Origin: Acidobacteria bacterium RIFCSPLOWO2_02_FULL_61_28
GTDB lineage: Bacteria; Acidobacteriota; Terriglobia; 2-12-FULL-54-10
DNA length: 38,144 nucleotides
NCBI GenBank assembly: GCA_001767035.1
Contig: MEKR01000134.1
Span: 1-38,144, forward strand
Reading direction: 5' to 3'
The notes below the pieces were generated by a model. That model was not told where the DNA came from. It saw only the letters and a list, made by a program, of their open reading frames with translations, and did no database searches. Within the stretch, counting starts at the first letter, position 1. Every line of letters begins with the position of its first letter. The position numbers and the translations under genes were made by a program. Below are positions 15,995 through 23,416 of this stretch, one piece after another.

Positions 15995-16219
15995 ATGGCG
16001 AATCGGGAAGAGGGGATAAGAAGACTGAGCCTTGCTGTGGGAATTGCGGCTGGCATAGGACTCCCAATTGCGCTTGTTCTTACAGAGAGTGGTCCACCGA
16101 CCTCAACTGACCTACTGTTACTACCAATTGCATCCGTGATTGTCGGCTGTGCTGGCTGGGGCATTGTCCGTCTGATCTGGTGGGTGATCTCCGGTTTTAC
16201 TGGATCATCTCCACATTAG
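15995..16219 (+). CDS. Small two-helix membrane protein, 74 aa
   Basis: Not recognised. Two hydrophobic stretches, LSLAVGIAAGIGLPIALVL and LLLLPIASVIVGCAGWGIVRLIWWVIS, make it a likely inner-membrane hairpin with a charged N-terminus (MANREEGIRR). GAGGAG lies 10 bases before the ATG (7 before an in-frame TTG at 15992, the alternative start). TATAAA at 15971-15976 is too near to be its promoter. It is divergent from the 106-aa gene. Confidence 0.6.
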   Translation: MANREEGIRRLSLAVGIAAGIGLPIALVLTESGPPTSTDLLLLPIASVIVGCAGWGIVRLIWWVISGFTGSSPH

Positions 16220-16314
16220 GGCAATAAGGGAGTGATCGATTAGGAAATCTCCCATTTGCGTTCAGGACGCCCCCCCCAGAACAGACAGCCAACTTAGGAC
16301 GGTACCAGAGCCGT

Positions 16315-16337
16315 GGGCACGTTCTCATTCCGTGCCC
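16315..16337. other. Hairpin upstream of the ABC exporter operon
   Basis: GGGCACG (16315-16321) and CGTGCCC (16331-16337) form a perfect 7-bp stem with a 9-base loop, in the 211-base gap before the ABC ATPase. There is no T tract. It may terminate the small membrane-protein transcript weakly. Confidence 0.35.
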
Positions 16338-16430
16338 GGCATCCGCAATGGTGGACAACCTGGAAACGCGGTAAGATTCTTCTGAGCGGCTTTTTTGGAA
16401 AGAGCCGGGGACCCGTGTGATCTATACCCC

Positions 16431-17222
16431 ATGAGCCGGTTTGCCATTACCATCGAGCACCTGACCAAAGCGTTCCCGGCCGGGAACTCGCTCCCGAGTC
16501 TGCTTCTGGCTCCCTTTCGCGCGCGCGGGACAGAGGTCGTGCGGGACATCAGTCTGGAGATTGCTCCCGGAGAAGTGTTCGGGTTGCTCGGTCCCAACGG
16601 GGCGGGGAAAACAACGCTGGTCGAAATTCTGGCGACCCTGCTTCTTCCCACTCGCGGCGAAGTGCGGGTGTGCGGCTACGACGTCGTGCGGCAGGCCATG
16701 CAGGTTCGCAAGGTCGTGGGCTACTGCCCGGCGACGGCGGAAAGTTTCTACCCCCGGCTCACCGGATGGGACAACCTCCAGTTTTTCGCGCTGCTCCACG
16801 GCTTGCCGGCCCGCGAAGCCAGGCAGAAAATCACCGGGACGCTGAACTTGGTCGGGATGGACGGCGCGCGGGCGGTCCCCTTTCAGCGCCTCTCCCAGGG
16901 GATGAAGCAACGGCTGGCCCTGGTCCGGGCCTTGCTCACCGATCCCCCGGTCGTGCTCCTGGACGAGCCGACCAAGAGCCTGGACCCGCTGCTCCAGGTG
17001 GAGCTGGGGCAGTTTCTGCGCCGCGATCTGGCCGGGCGGCTGGGAAAAACGATTGTGATGGTCACGCACAGCCTGGCGGAGGCCGAAGCGGTGTGCCACC
17101 GCATCGCCATTATGAATCAGGGACGTCTGGTCGCCCTCGGAACCCCGCAGGAAATTCAGAAGCGACTGGGCGGGCCAAACTTGGCGGCGGCCTACGAGAA
17201 AGCCCTCCGCACGGAGTCCTAG
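16431..17222 (+). CDS. ABC-2 type exporter, ATP-binding protein
   Basis: A 263-aa ABC ATPase. Walker A is GPNGAGKTT (54-62), the signature is LSQGM (154-158), Walker B is VVLLDEP (174-180, catalytic E179) and the H-loop is in VMVTHS. The region after strand 3 reads YCPATAESFYPRLTGWDNL, lacking the usual Q-loop glutamine, as in the subgroup with SFYxRLTG. It powers the permease encoded at 17475. ATG 16431 begins at the conserved first strand; no ribosome site is clear, and a TTG 36 bases upstream is an alternative. The permease gene is 252 bases away because a palindromic element lies between them. Confidence 0.93.
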   Translation: MSRFAITIEHLTKAFPAGNSLPSLLLAPFRARGTEVVRDISLEIAPGEVFGLLGPNGAGKTTLVEILATLLLPTRGEVRVCGYDVVRQAMQVRKVVGYCPATAESFYPRLTGWDNLQFFALLHGLPAREARQKITGTLNLVGMDGARAVPFQRLSQGMKQRLALVRALLTDPPVVLLDEPTKSLDPLLQVELGQFLRRDLAGRLGKTIVMVTHSLAEAEAVCHRIAIMNQGRLVALGTPQEIQKRLGGPNLAAAYEKALRTES

Positions 17223-17225
17223 ATG

Positions 17226-17239
17226 CCATTTATAAATGG
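17226..17239. other. Perfect AT-rich palindrome after the ABC ATPase
   Basis: CCATTTATAAATGG, a perfect 14-bp palindrome 3 bases after the ATPase stop. It could be a protein-binding site or part of the insertion scar next to it. Confidence 0.35.
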
Positions 17240-17258
17240 TGTAAACAGGTACGTGCAA

Positions 17259-17428
17259 CCGTCAGGGCACGACTTTAGTCGTGCCGATAGATCTCGGTGG
17301 CGTGGCGCTTCAGCGCCTGAGGTAAGTCTTCCGTCCTGTGCCGGTGAGCCTTGCAAGACAAACCTCAGCGGCTAAAGCCGCATAGCAGAGCGCCGACTTA
17401 CGGCATGGCTGAAGCCATGCCCTGTCGG
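17259..17428. repeat. Palindromic hairpin array between ABC ATPase and permease genes
   Basis: The ends are near-perfect inverted repeats: CCGTCAGGGCA at 17259-17269, and its complement with one mismatch (TGCCCTGTCGG) at 17418-17428. Inside are four hairpins with CTTCAG/CTGAAG or CTTTAG/CTAAAG turns: GGCACGACTTTAGTCGTGCC, GGCGCTTCAGCGCC, GCGGCTAAAGCCGC and GCATGGCTGAAGCCATGC. It is a REP/MITE-like element and splits an operon. No clear target duplication. Confidence 0.65.
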
Positions 17429-17474
17429 AGCTCCGGTCAACGGCATTTTAGAGAAAGCTCCCTAGGAGTCCTCG

Positions 17475-18269
17475 ATGCAAACGATGTGGCAGGCCTGGGC
17501 GTTTTTTAAGCGCGACTTGCTCTCGGACCTGAGCTACAAGTTTTCCTTTTTCCTCCAGGTGCTGAACATTTTTCTGACCCTGGCGTCCTTCTACTTTCTA
17601 TCCAAGCTGGTCGGGGACGGGATTCTGCGGAACTACGCGCCGTTCCCCTTCCTGCTGATCGGAATGGCCGTCAACGGCTACATGACCACCTCGCTCTATT
17701 GTTTTGCGCAAGGCATCCGGGGGAACCAGCAGGCGGGCACGCTGAAGGCCGTCTTCTCCACGCCGATCTCTCCGCTGAGTTTTCTTCTCTACTCCTCGCT
17801 CTACCCCATGGTCCGCGCCGGGATGGACGCGGCGCTGTATCTGCTCGGCGGAGTGCTGTTCGGACTTTCCCTGGCGAATGTCCATCTGGTTTCCATGCTG
17901 GTGATCTTTACCCTCTCCGTGGTGGCGTTCGGAAGCATTGGGATTCTCTCGGCCACCTTCACCCTCGTCTTCAAGAAGGGGGACCCGCTGCTGTGGCTGT
18001 TCGGCGGGCTGTCGTGGCTGCTGGGCGGGGTGTTCTATCCTCTGGAAGTGCTTCCGCCCTTCCTGCAACAAGCGGCGCAACTGCTGCCCATCACCCACGC
18101 GCTCGATGGAATGCGGGCCGCCGTGCTTCGGGGCGCCTCCCCGGCAGAGATTCTTCCGCAGATCGAGATCCTGGCGCTATTCAGCCTGGCGAGCGTTCCG
18201 TTGAGCCTCCTGGCCTTCGTCAAGGGAGTCGAGTGGACGCGCGTCAGCGGCAGTCTCAGCCATCTTTAG
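17475..18269 (+). CDS. ABC-2 type exporter, permease
   Basis: A 264-aa inner-membrane protein of the ABC-2 family. Six hydrophobic segments are visible, at about residues 20-42, 55-75, 100-128, 140-165, 170-188 and 225-250. The family region GTLKAVFSTPISPLSFLLYSSL (coupling helix) and the closing GGVFYPLEVLPPFLQQAAQLLPITHALDGMR are typical of drug or polysaccharide exporters. AGGAG lies 7 bases before the ATG. It pairs with the ATPase at 16431 and is followed 21 bases later by the nucleotidyltransferase-family gene. The exported compound is unknown. Confidence 0.9.
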   Translation: MQTMWQAWAFFKRDLLSDLSYKFSFFLQVLNIFLTLASFYFLSKLVGDGILRNYAPFPFLLIGMAVNGYMTTSLYCFAQGIRGNQQAGTLKAVFSTPISPLSFLLYSSLYPMVRAGMDAALYLLGGVLFGLSLANVHLVSMLVIFTLSVVAFGSIGILSATFTLVFKKGDPLLWLFGGLSWLLGGVFYPLEVLPPFLQQAAQLLPITHALDGMRAAVLRGASPAEILPQIEILALFSLASVPLSLLAFVKGVEWTRVSGSLSHL

Positions 18270-18290
18270 AGAGAACCCAGAGAGAACGCG

Positions 18291-19517
18291 ATGCACTCCC
18301 GGCTTGTTCCCCTTGCTCCCCTTATACCCGAAGACCGGCTCTGCCTGCTGCTGGCCCAGGGACAGCTTTCCCAGTCGGCGCTCGAAGAAGCCCTGGGGCT
18401 TCTCGCTGGACCGTTGCAGTGGGACCTGATCCTGGAACGGGCCAAGGCGCACGAAGTCTATCCCTTGGTCTATTGGAACCTCAAGAATGTTGGCTTCCCC
18501 GGCGTGCCGGAGTCAGCCCGTCGGGAACTGGAATCCCGCTTCCGCATGAATGCGCTCCGCAACAGCCTTTGCGCGCAGGAGCTGGCTCACCTTCTCCGAG
18601 CGCTTCACAACGCGGGCATACCGGCAATTCCCCTAAAAGGGCTTCTGCTCGCGGAATTGCTCTATGGAGACATCACCCTCCGGGTCTGCGGGGATATGGA
18701 CATCCTGGTTCCCCGCCGCAGCGTCCTGCGAGCGTTCGATCTGCTCGTCACCCGGGGCTACGTCGCGCAATCCCCACGGTGGTTCCTCGCGGAGCGCAGG
18801 CTGCGAAACAACTTTGAATGCGCCTTGTCGCGGAGCGACGGGTCCTTGGAGTACACGATCGAGCTTCACTGGGGAGTGTTGGTGGAAGCGGCCGACGACG
18901 ACGGGAGCATGATGGCCCTCTGGGCCGAGGCCCGCGAGAAGAACGTTCTGGGCGCGCCCGCGTATAACCTGAGCTTGGAGGGGCAATTGTTGTTGCTCGC
19001 GGCCCATGCCGCCCGGCACAACTGGCAGGGGTTGAAATGGCTGGTGGACATCCACGTACTCTGCCACGAACTCTGCCGCCGGCAGGACCTTGCCTGGGAC
19101 CGAGTTAGCATTCTGGCTCACAAGCTCGGATGGGAACAGTTAGTGCAGTGGAGCCTGAGCGCCTGCCATCAGCTTCTCGACACGCCGCTGCCGCCGGGTT
19201 TTCGGGAGGAGCTGCCCCCCGCCCGGAGGAACCTCTATCCCGCTGCGCCCACCCTTCCCACTCCGTTCGAGAGCGCGTTGCTGTTCCTCCGTCTGGCAAA
19301 GCGGCCTTCGGAAAAACTCCGTGTATTGCTGCGGCGGCTCTTGATCCCGACCCCTGCGGATGGGACAATCTGCCGGCTTCCTTCGTCCCTGAAGTTTCTC
19401 TATTACGTCATCCGCCCGTTTCGCCTGGGATGGACGCTGGGCAGCTCGCCCCGGCAAGCCGGGGGACTCCGCAAGGGCCGGGGAGCATTCGGGATGAGGC
19501 GGGATGAGGCGGGGTGA
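18291..19517 (+). CDS. Nucleotidyltransferase-family protein (PF14907-like)
   Basis: A 408-aa protein with the core IPLKGLLLAELLYGDITLRV followed by CGDMDILV; D135 and D137 are the two metal-binding acids of the nucleotidyltransferase fold. The pattern KGxxLaexlY...R..gDiDiLV is that of the uncharacterised NTP_transf_5 family, often found near exopolysaccharide or peptide-export genes. No signal peptide. The C-terminal 20 residues are encoded by small repeats (GGGATGAGGC units, 19491-19520) and may be non-native. It directly follows the ABC-2 permease, so a role in modifying the exported product is possible but unproven. Confidence 0.78.
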   Translation: MHSRLVPLAPLIPEDRLCLLLAQGQLSQSALEEALGLLAGPLQWDLILERAKAHEVYPLVYWNLKNVGFPGVPESARRELESRFRMNALRNSLCAQELAHLLRALHNAGIPAIPLKGLLLAELLYGDITLRVCGDMDILVPRRSVLRAFDLLVTRGYVAQSPRWFLAERRLRNNFECALSRSDGSLEYTIELHWGVLVEAADDDGSMMALWAEAREKNVLGAPAYNLSLEGQLLLLAAHAARHNWQGLKWLVDIHVLCHELCRRQDLAWDRVSILAHKLGWEQLVQWSLSACHQLLDTPLPPGFREELPPARRNLYPAAPTLPTPFESALLFLRLAKRPSEKLRVLLRRLLIPTPADGTICRLPSSLKFLYYVIRPFRLGWTLGSSPRQAGGLRKGRGAFGMRRDEAG

Positions 19518-19524
19518 GGCCGTA

Positions 19525-19554
19525 TTGCGTTGCGGGGAGAAAATATCCTATTAT
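19525..19554 (+). promoter_or_regulatory. Possible kdsD promoter
   Basis: TTGCGT (19525-19530) and TATTAT (19549-19554, 5/6) are 18 bases apart, just after the preceding gene, leaving a leader of about 90 bases to the GTG at 19652. The -35 is weak (3/6). Confidence 0.35.
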
Positions 19555-19651
19555 CGGCCCGCCCGATCGCTTGCATCCGAGCCGCGACCGTAAGCGTGGG
19601 GGAAGGGATGCCCATTTGTCCGAGGAAACCGCATTGCGGCAGGAGGCGGTT

Positions 19652-20644
19652 GTGAGCTCCAACGAATCGAAGACGCCGCGCGAGGTGGCGCGGCGCGTGA
19701 TGGAAATCGAGCGCGATGCGCTCACCACCGTGCTGGAGCGTCTGCGGGGAAGCAACGGCGACCGCTTCGAGCAGGCCATCGGCCTCCTGCTCGCCTGCCG
19801 GGGGCGTGTTGTGGTCACCGGCATGGGCAAGTCCGGTTTGATCGCCCGCAAGATTTCCGCGACGCTCGCTTCCACGGGAACTCCGGCGCTGTTTCTCCAC
19901 TCCGGGGAAGCCGCTCACGGCGACCTCGGTATGATGGCCAAGGGAGACCTTCTGCTGGTCTTGAGCTACGGCGGAGAGACCGAGGAAATTGAGCAGCCCG
20001 TCTCGACCGCCAAACGCCTGGGGCTTCCCGTCCTGGTCATGACCGGAAACATCAACTCGAATCTGGCGCGGCTGGCCGACGCCGTGCTGGACGTGAGCGT
20101 GGAGCGCGAAGCCTGCCCCCTGAACCTGACTCCGACCGCTTCGACCACCGCGATGATGGCGCTCGGCGATGCGCTGGCGATTGCGCTTCTCGAGCGGCGC
20201 GGCTTCACCGCCGAGGACTTTGCGCGCCTCCATCCCGGCGGGAGCCTCGGACGAAAGTTGCAGTCGGTCGAGAACCTCATGCGCACCGGCGACCAAATCC
20301 CCCGCGTCCGCCCGGAAACGCCCGTGCCCGACGCCATCTACGAAATGAGCCGCAAGGGGCTGGGCATGACCGCCGTGGTCGCCGACGACAACAAGCTCCT
20401 CGGAATCGTTACGGACGGCGACCTGCGCCGCCTGATGCAGCAGCGCAAGAAAGACGCGCTCGACCTCGTTTGCGGGGATTTCATGACCCGTGCTCCTGCG
20501 ACGATTCGCAGAACCGAACTGGCCGCCACCGCCTTGCGCGTCCTGGAAGAACGCAAAATCACCGCGCTCGCGGTCGTGGACGCCGAAGGCCGCCTCGAAG
20601 GAGTCCTCCACCTCCACGACCTCTGGACCACGCAGCTTTTCTAG
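19652..20644 (+). CDS. kdsD: D-arabinose-5-phosphate isomerase (KdsD/KpsF family)
   Basis: A 330-aa aldose-ketose isomerase making arabinose 5-phosphate from ribulose 5-phosphate, the first step to Kdo for lipopolysaccharide. The SIS domain (about 30-165) has VVVTGMGKSGLIARKISATLASTGTPALF, HSGEAAHGDLGM and NLTPTASTTAMMALGDALA; FHPGG-type HPGGSLGRKL follows; two CBS domains occupy about 205-330. GTG 19652 is preceded by AGGAGG at 5 bases and gives the usual family length; upstream in-frame codons lack such a site. It implies an outer membrane with Kdo. Confidence 0.93.
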   Translation: MSSNESKTPREVARRVMEIERDALTTVLERLRGSNGDRFEQAIGLLLACRGRVVVTGMGKSGLIARKISATLASTGTPALFLHSGEAAHGDLGMMAKGDLLLVLSYGGETEEIEQPVSTAKRLGLPVLVMTGNINSNLARLADAVLDVSVEREACPLNLTPTASTTAMMALGDALAIALLERRGFTAEDFARLHPGGSLGRKLQSVENLMRTGDQIPRVRPETPVPDAIYEMSRKGLGMTAVVADDNKLLGIVTDGDLRRLMQQRKKDALDLVCGDFMTRAPATIRRTELAATALRVLEERKITALAVVDAEGRLEGVLHLHDLWTTQLF

Positions 20645-20711
20645 GGCGGATTTCTCGTCGCTGCTACCCGCTTGGTTGCGCGGGACTGCCGGGAGGAGTG
20701 AGCTGGGGAAC

Positions 20712-20897
20712 ATGAGCGCGATTGAAGAGATTGAGGAAGCTGTCCGGGGGCTTTCGGCTCAGGAACTCGCCGCATTTCGGGCTTGGTTCACCGAGTTCGA
20801 TGCGGCGGCATGGGACCGCCAGATTGAGCAGGATATCGCCGCCGGCCGCCTCGATGCGCTGGCGGACGAAGCCTTGGACGACCTGCACCTGGCTTGA
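20712..20897 (+). CDS. Antitoxin-like small protein (orphan)
   Basis: A 61-aa acidic helical protein, MSAIEEIEEAVRGLSAQELA, with FRAWFTEFDAAAWDRQIEQD and a C-terminal ALADEALDDL. This sequence type is usually the first gene of a RelE/ParE-type toxin-antitoxin pair, acting as antitoxin. Here no toxin follows in its frame or within the next 94 bases; the next gene is an AbrB-type antitoxin with its own toxin. GGGGA lies 2 bases and GGAGGAG about 15 bases before the ATG. Function inferred from similarity of pattern only. Confidence 0.62.
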   Translation: MSAIEEIEEAVRGLSAQELAAFRAWFTEFDAAAWDRQIEQDIAAGRLDALADEALDDLHLA

Positions 20898-20991
20898 CGA
20901 ACCCAATAAACCCACGGCGAATTGGAGCAGTCCACCCGGTGGATGATAAACTCTTACTGTTACTTGTATTGGCAATGGTGCTTATCAACCA

Positions 20992-21324
20992 ATGACCATT
21001 ACCCTCAAGAAGAAAGCCCGGCTGGTGGTGCCGCCCGGCATTCAGCGCAAAGCTCGCCTCAAGGCCGGCGATCAAGTGGAGTTCAAAGCCACTCCGGGGA
21101 TGATTACGATTGTCAGTAAGCCCCCCGCAGCTCCTCCCTCAACCGATGACGAGTACACACCCGAGCAGCGGCGGATTATTGACCGCCAAATCACCGAAGG
21201 TCTGGAGGACATCAAGAAAGGCCGCACCTACGGACCATTCAACACCGTCGAGGAAATGGTTGCCTCGATGGAGGCCAACATCCAGAAGTCCCGCCCGGCG
21301 AAGAGACGCAAGACCGGGCGATGA
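20992..21324 (+). CDS. AbrB/MazE-family antitoxin
   Basis: A 110-aa protein. The N-terminal 45 residues form a swapped-hairpin AbrB/SpoVT fold: MTITLKKKARLVVPPGIQRK, then ARLKAGDQVEFKATPGMITI. The C-terminal part is an extended then helical, charged tail (IIDRQITEGLEDIKKGRTYGPFNTVEEMVASM), the kind that wraps a RelE-like toxin. Its stop overlaps the start of the toxin gene (ATGA), so the two are coupled. No clear ribosome site precedes the ATG. It would bind DNA and neutralise the toxin, now frameshifted. Confidence 0.85.
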   Translation: MTITLKKKARLVVPPGIQRKARLKAGDQVEFKATPGMITIVSKPPAAPPSTDDEYTPEQRRIIDRQITEGLEDIKKGRTYGPFNTVEEMVASMEANIQKSRPAKRRKTGR

Positions 21325-21567
21325 GACTCGACTACACAAAGAGCGCGCTCGACACTCTGAAAAATCTCCCCTTGTCTGTGCGAAAGGCCTTCTATAAACA
21401 GGCCGGTTTTCTGAGGGAAAACCTCCACCATCCTTCCCTGTACGCAAAAAAAATTCAGCGAGTCCGGAAACATCTGGCAGGCCCGTGTCAACAAGAACTG
21501 GCGGTTCTACTTCCAGATTGAAAGCGATACTTATCTCATCGTAAGGATCATTCCTCATCCCAAATGA
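21321..21567 (+). pseudogene. RelE/ParE-type toxin, frameshifted in an A8 run
   Basis: The first frame gives MRLDYTKSALDTLKNLPLSV, RKAFYKQAGFLREN and LYAKK, then derails. One base later the right frame resumes as KFSESGNIWQARVNKNWRF and YFQIESDTYLIVRIIPHPK, ending at TGA 21565-21567, a classic RelE/ParE ending. The break is at GCAAAAAAAATTC (21445-21457): eight A where seven restore the frame. As it stands the product is 66 aa with a wrong tail. It may be a real inactivation, a sequencing or assembly indel, or a site of polymerase slippage. Confidence 0.82.
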
Positions 21568-21603
21568 GCGGGCAGCCCCGGCCGGAAGCGGACGCAGTGT
21601 GAT

Positions 21604-23181
21604 ATGATCCCGCGCATGGCGAATCAATCCGAAGACGTATCCCGCAGGTCGTTTCTCAAAGCCGCCGTAGCCGGGAGTGCGGGCTCATTGATACCGATCT
21701 CCCGACTGGCGGAAGGAATCGCCTCCGCGCAGCGAGCAACGCCGTCGAGCCAGGGCCAAAGCGGCGACCTTTCGAGGTTGAGCATCCGCGAAGCCGCGGA
21801 GATGGTGCGGCGGAAGAAGGTCTCACCCGTCGAGTTGACCAAGGCGTGCCTGGCGCGGATTGAACAATGGAACCCCAAGCTGAATGCTTTTGTCACTGTC
21901 ACAGCGGAATCGGCATTGGCAGAGGCGCGGGAAGCCGAAGCTGAAATCCAGCGAGGAAGGTGGCGAGGGCCGCTGCACGGCATTCCGATTGGCCTCAAAG
22001 ATTTGTTCGACACCGCCGGCGTGCGGACCACCGGCGGCAGCGCCCTCTATAAGGATCGCATCCCCACAGAAGACGCCGAAGTGGTGCGGAGGCTCAAGGC
22101 GGCGGGCGCAGTGCTCGTGGGCAAGAACAACATGCAGGAATTTGCTTATGGCGGCGGCTCGATTATCAGTTACTTTGGAGCGGTTCCCAACCCCTGGGAC
22201 ACAAGCCGCATCGCGGGCGGCTCCTCGGGCGGGTCGGCGGCCGCAGTCGCGGCAGGACTCTGCTACGGGGCGCTGGGATCGGACACCGGAGGCTCCATCC
22301 GGCAGCCGGCTGCGTACTGCAACCTCGCCGGTTTGAAGCCCACGTATGGATTGGTGAGCACGCGCGGCGTGATCCCGCTTTCCTGGTCGCTCGATCATGT
22401 CGGACCCCTCACGCGTACTGTTGCCGACGCCGCCGTCATGCTTCAGGCCATCGCCGGTTATGATCCTGCCGACACCACCAGCCAGGATATGAAGGTCCCG
22501 GATTACACCGCGGCCCTGCGGATGAAAGCGTCCTCGTTGCGGGTGGGCATCGTTCGTGATTTCTTCTTCGAGGGGATAGACCGGGAAATTGAGGCCGCCG
22601 TGAACGACGCCTTGGCAGTGCTCGGAAAACTGACTGCTGGTCTGCGGGAGACAACCATCCCGGCGATCCGGAATGAGTCCGTAAGGGCCGTCGTCCGGGC
22701 CGCCGAGGCGTATGCCTACCACGCCGAATTTGTTGCCAAGACCCCGGAGCTTTACCAGCCGGAAACTCTCAAACGGATCAAGCCGGGAGCGGAGGTGACG
22801 GCCGGCGCCTATATCCAAGGCCGCCGCGACCTGGCCCAAATCCGCCGAGCCGTCCGGGAAGTATTTGACTCCGTGGACCTGCTGGTAACCCCGACGACTC
22901 TTATACCGCCGCCCGTCATCGCCGATCTGCGGGCCGATCTGCGCGCGGACGAGAGCACACTCTTCGCCAAAGAACTTCTTACCGTGCGCAACACGGCCCC
23001 CTTCAACGTCTACGGCTTGCCGACCATTTCCATTCCCTGCGGCTTCACCAGCGCCGGCCTCCCCGTCGGCCTCCAGATCAGTGGCCCGCATGGCGGCGAA
23101 GCAGTTGTCTTGCAGCTTGCCCACGCCTATGAGCAAGCAACCGAATGGCACCAGCGCCGGCCCGCGCTCTTGTCCACCTAG
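21604..23181 (+). CDS. Tat-exported amidase (amidase signature family)
   Basis: A 525-aa amidase. The Tat signal is SRRSFLK (13-19) followed by a weak hydrophobic stretch. The catalytic triad is K132 (IGLKDL), S207 (AGGSSGGS, cis-Ser) and S231 (GSDTGGSIRQPA), all present. The rest matches the GatA/amidase fold, ending LPVGLQISGPHGGEAVVLQLA. It hydrolyses an unknown amide outside the cytoplasm. ATG 21604 or 21616 could start; no ribosome site is clear for either, and TATGAT at 21603-21608 could be a -10 for near-leaderless translation from 21616. Confidence 0.9.
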   Translation: MIPRMANQSEDVSRRSFLKAAVAGSAGSLIPISRLAEGIASAQRATPSSQGQSGDLSRLSIREAAEMVRRKKVSPVELTKACLARIEQWNPKLNAFVTVTAESALAEAREAEAEIQRGRWRGPLHGIPIGLKDLFDTAGVRTTGGSALYKDRIPTEDAEVVRRLKAAGAVLVGKNNMQEFAYGGGSIISYFGAVPNPWDTSRIAGGSSGGSAAAVAAGLCYGALGSDTGGSIRQPAAYCNLAGLKPTYGLVSTRGVIPLSWSLDHVGPLTRTVADAAVMLQAIAGYDPADTTSQDMKVPDYTAALRMKASSLRVGIVRDFFFEGIDREIEAAVNDALAVLGKLTAGLRETTIPAIRNESVRAVVRAAEAYAYHAEFVAKTPELYQPETLKRIKPGAEVTAGAYIQGRRDLAQIRRAVREVFDSVDLLVTPTTLIPPPVIADLRADLRADESTLFAKELLTVRNTAPFNVYGLPTISIPCGFTSAGLPVGLQISGPHGGEAVVLQLAHAYEQATEWHQRRPALLST

Positions 23182-23198
23182 AACATTTTTCGCATTGG

Positions 23199-23272
23199 TT
23201 TAGAGTATGCGGAGACGTGAGGACATCCCGGCTTGCCGGGATGCCCTGACGAGAAATCCTCGCTCTACACCA
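23199..23272. repeat. Palindromic element after the amidase gene
   Basis: A hairpin CATCCCGGC-TT-GCCGGGATG (23224-23243) sits within outer arms TTAGAG and CTCTA. It resembles the gene-end sequence GAAAATGGTGTAG found at 32795-32807 and belongs to the palindromic repeats of this genome. The gap 23182-23416 holds no gene. Confidence 0.4.
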
Positions 23273-23416
23273 AGTTTGAAAATGGTCTAGCGGTACTGGT
23301 TCCTTCTGGCTGGGCTGGCTGAAGGGCACTTGATTCCAGGTTTTTCGCTTGACCTCGGAAGGCGGTGGGAGATAATTGTAAGCAGCCTTAGCTTCACCGA
23401 CCATGGAGGGAATGAA

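Noticed and set aside
15170-16219. tRNA-integrated genomic island at tRNA-Arg
   Set aside because: No integrase and no repeated tRNA 3' end were found in the window; the two small genes upstream are not enough.
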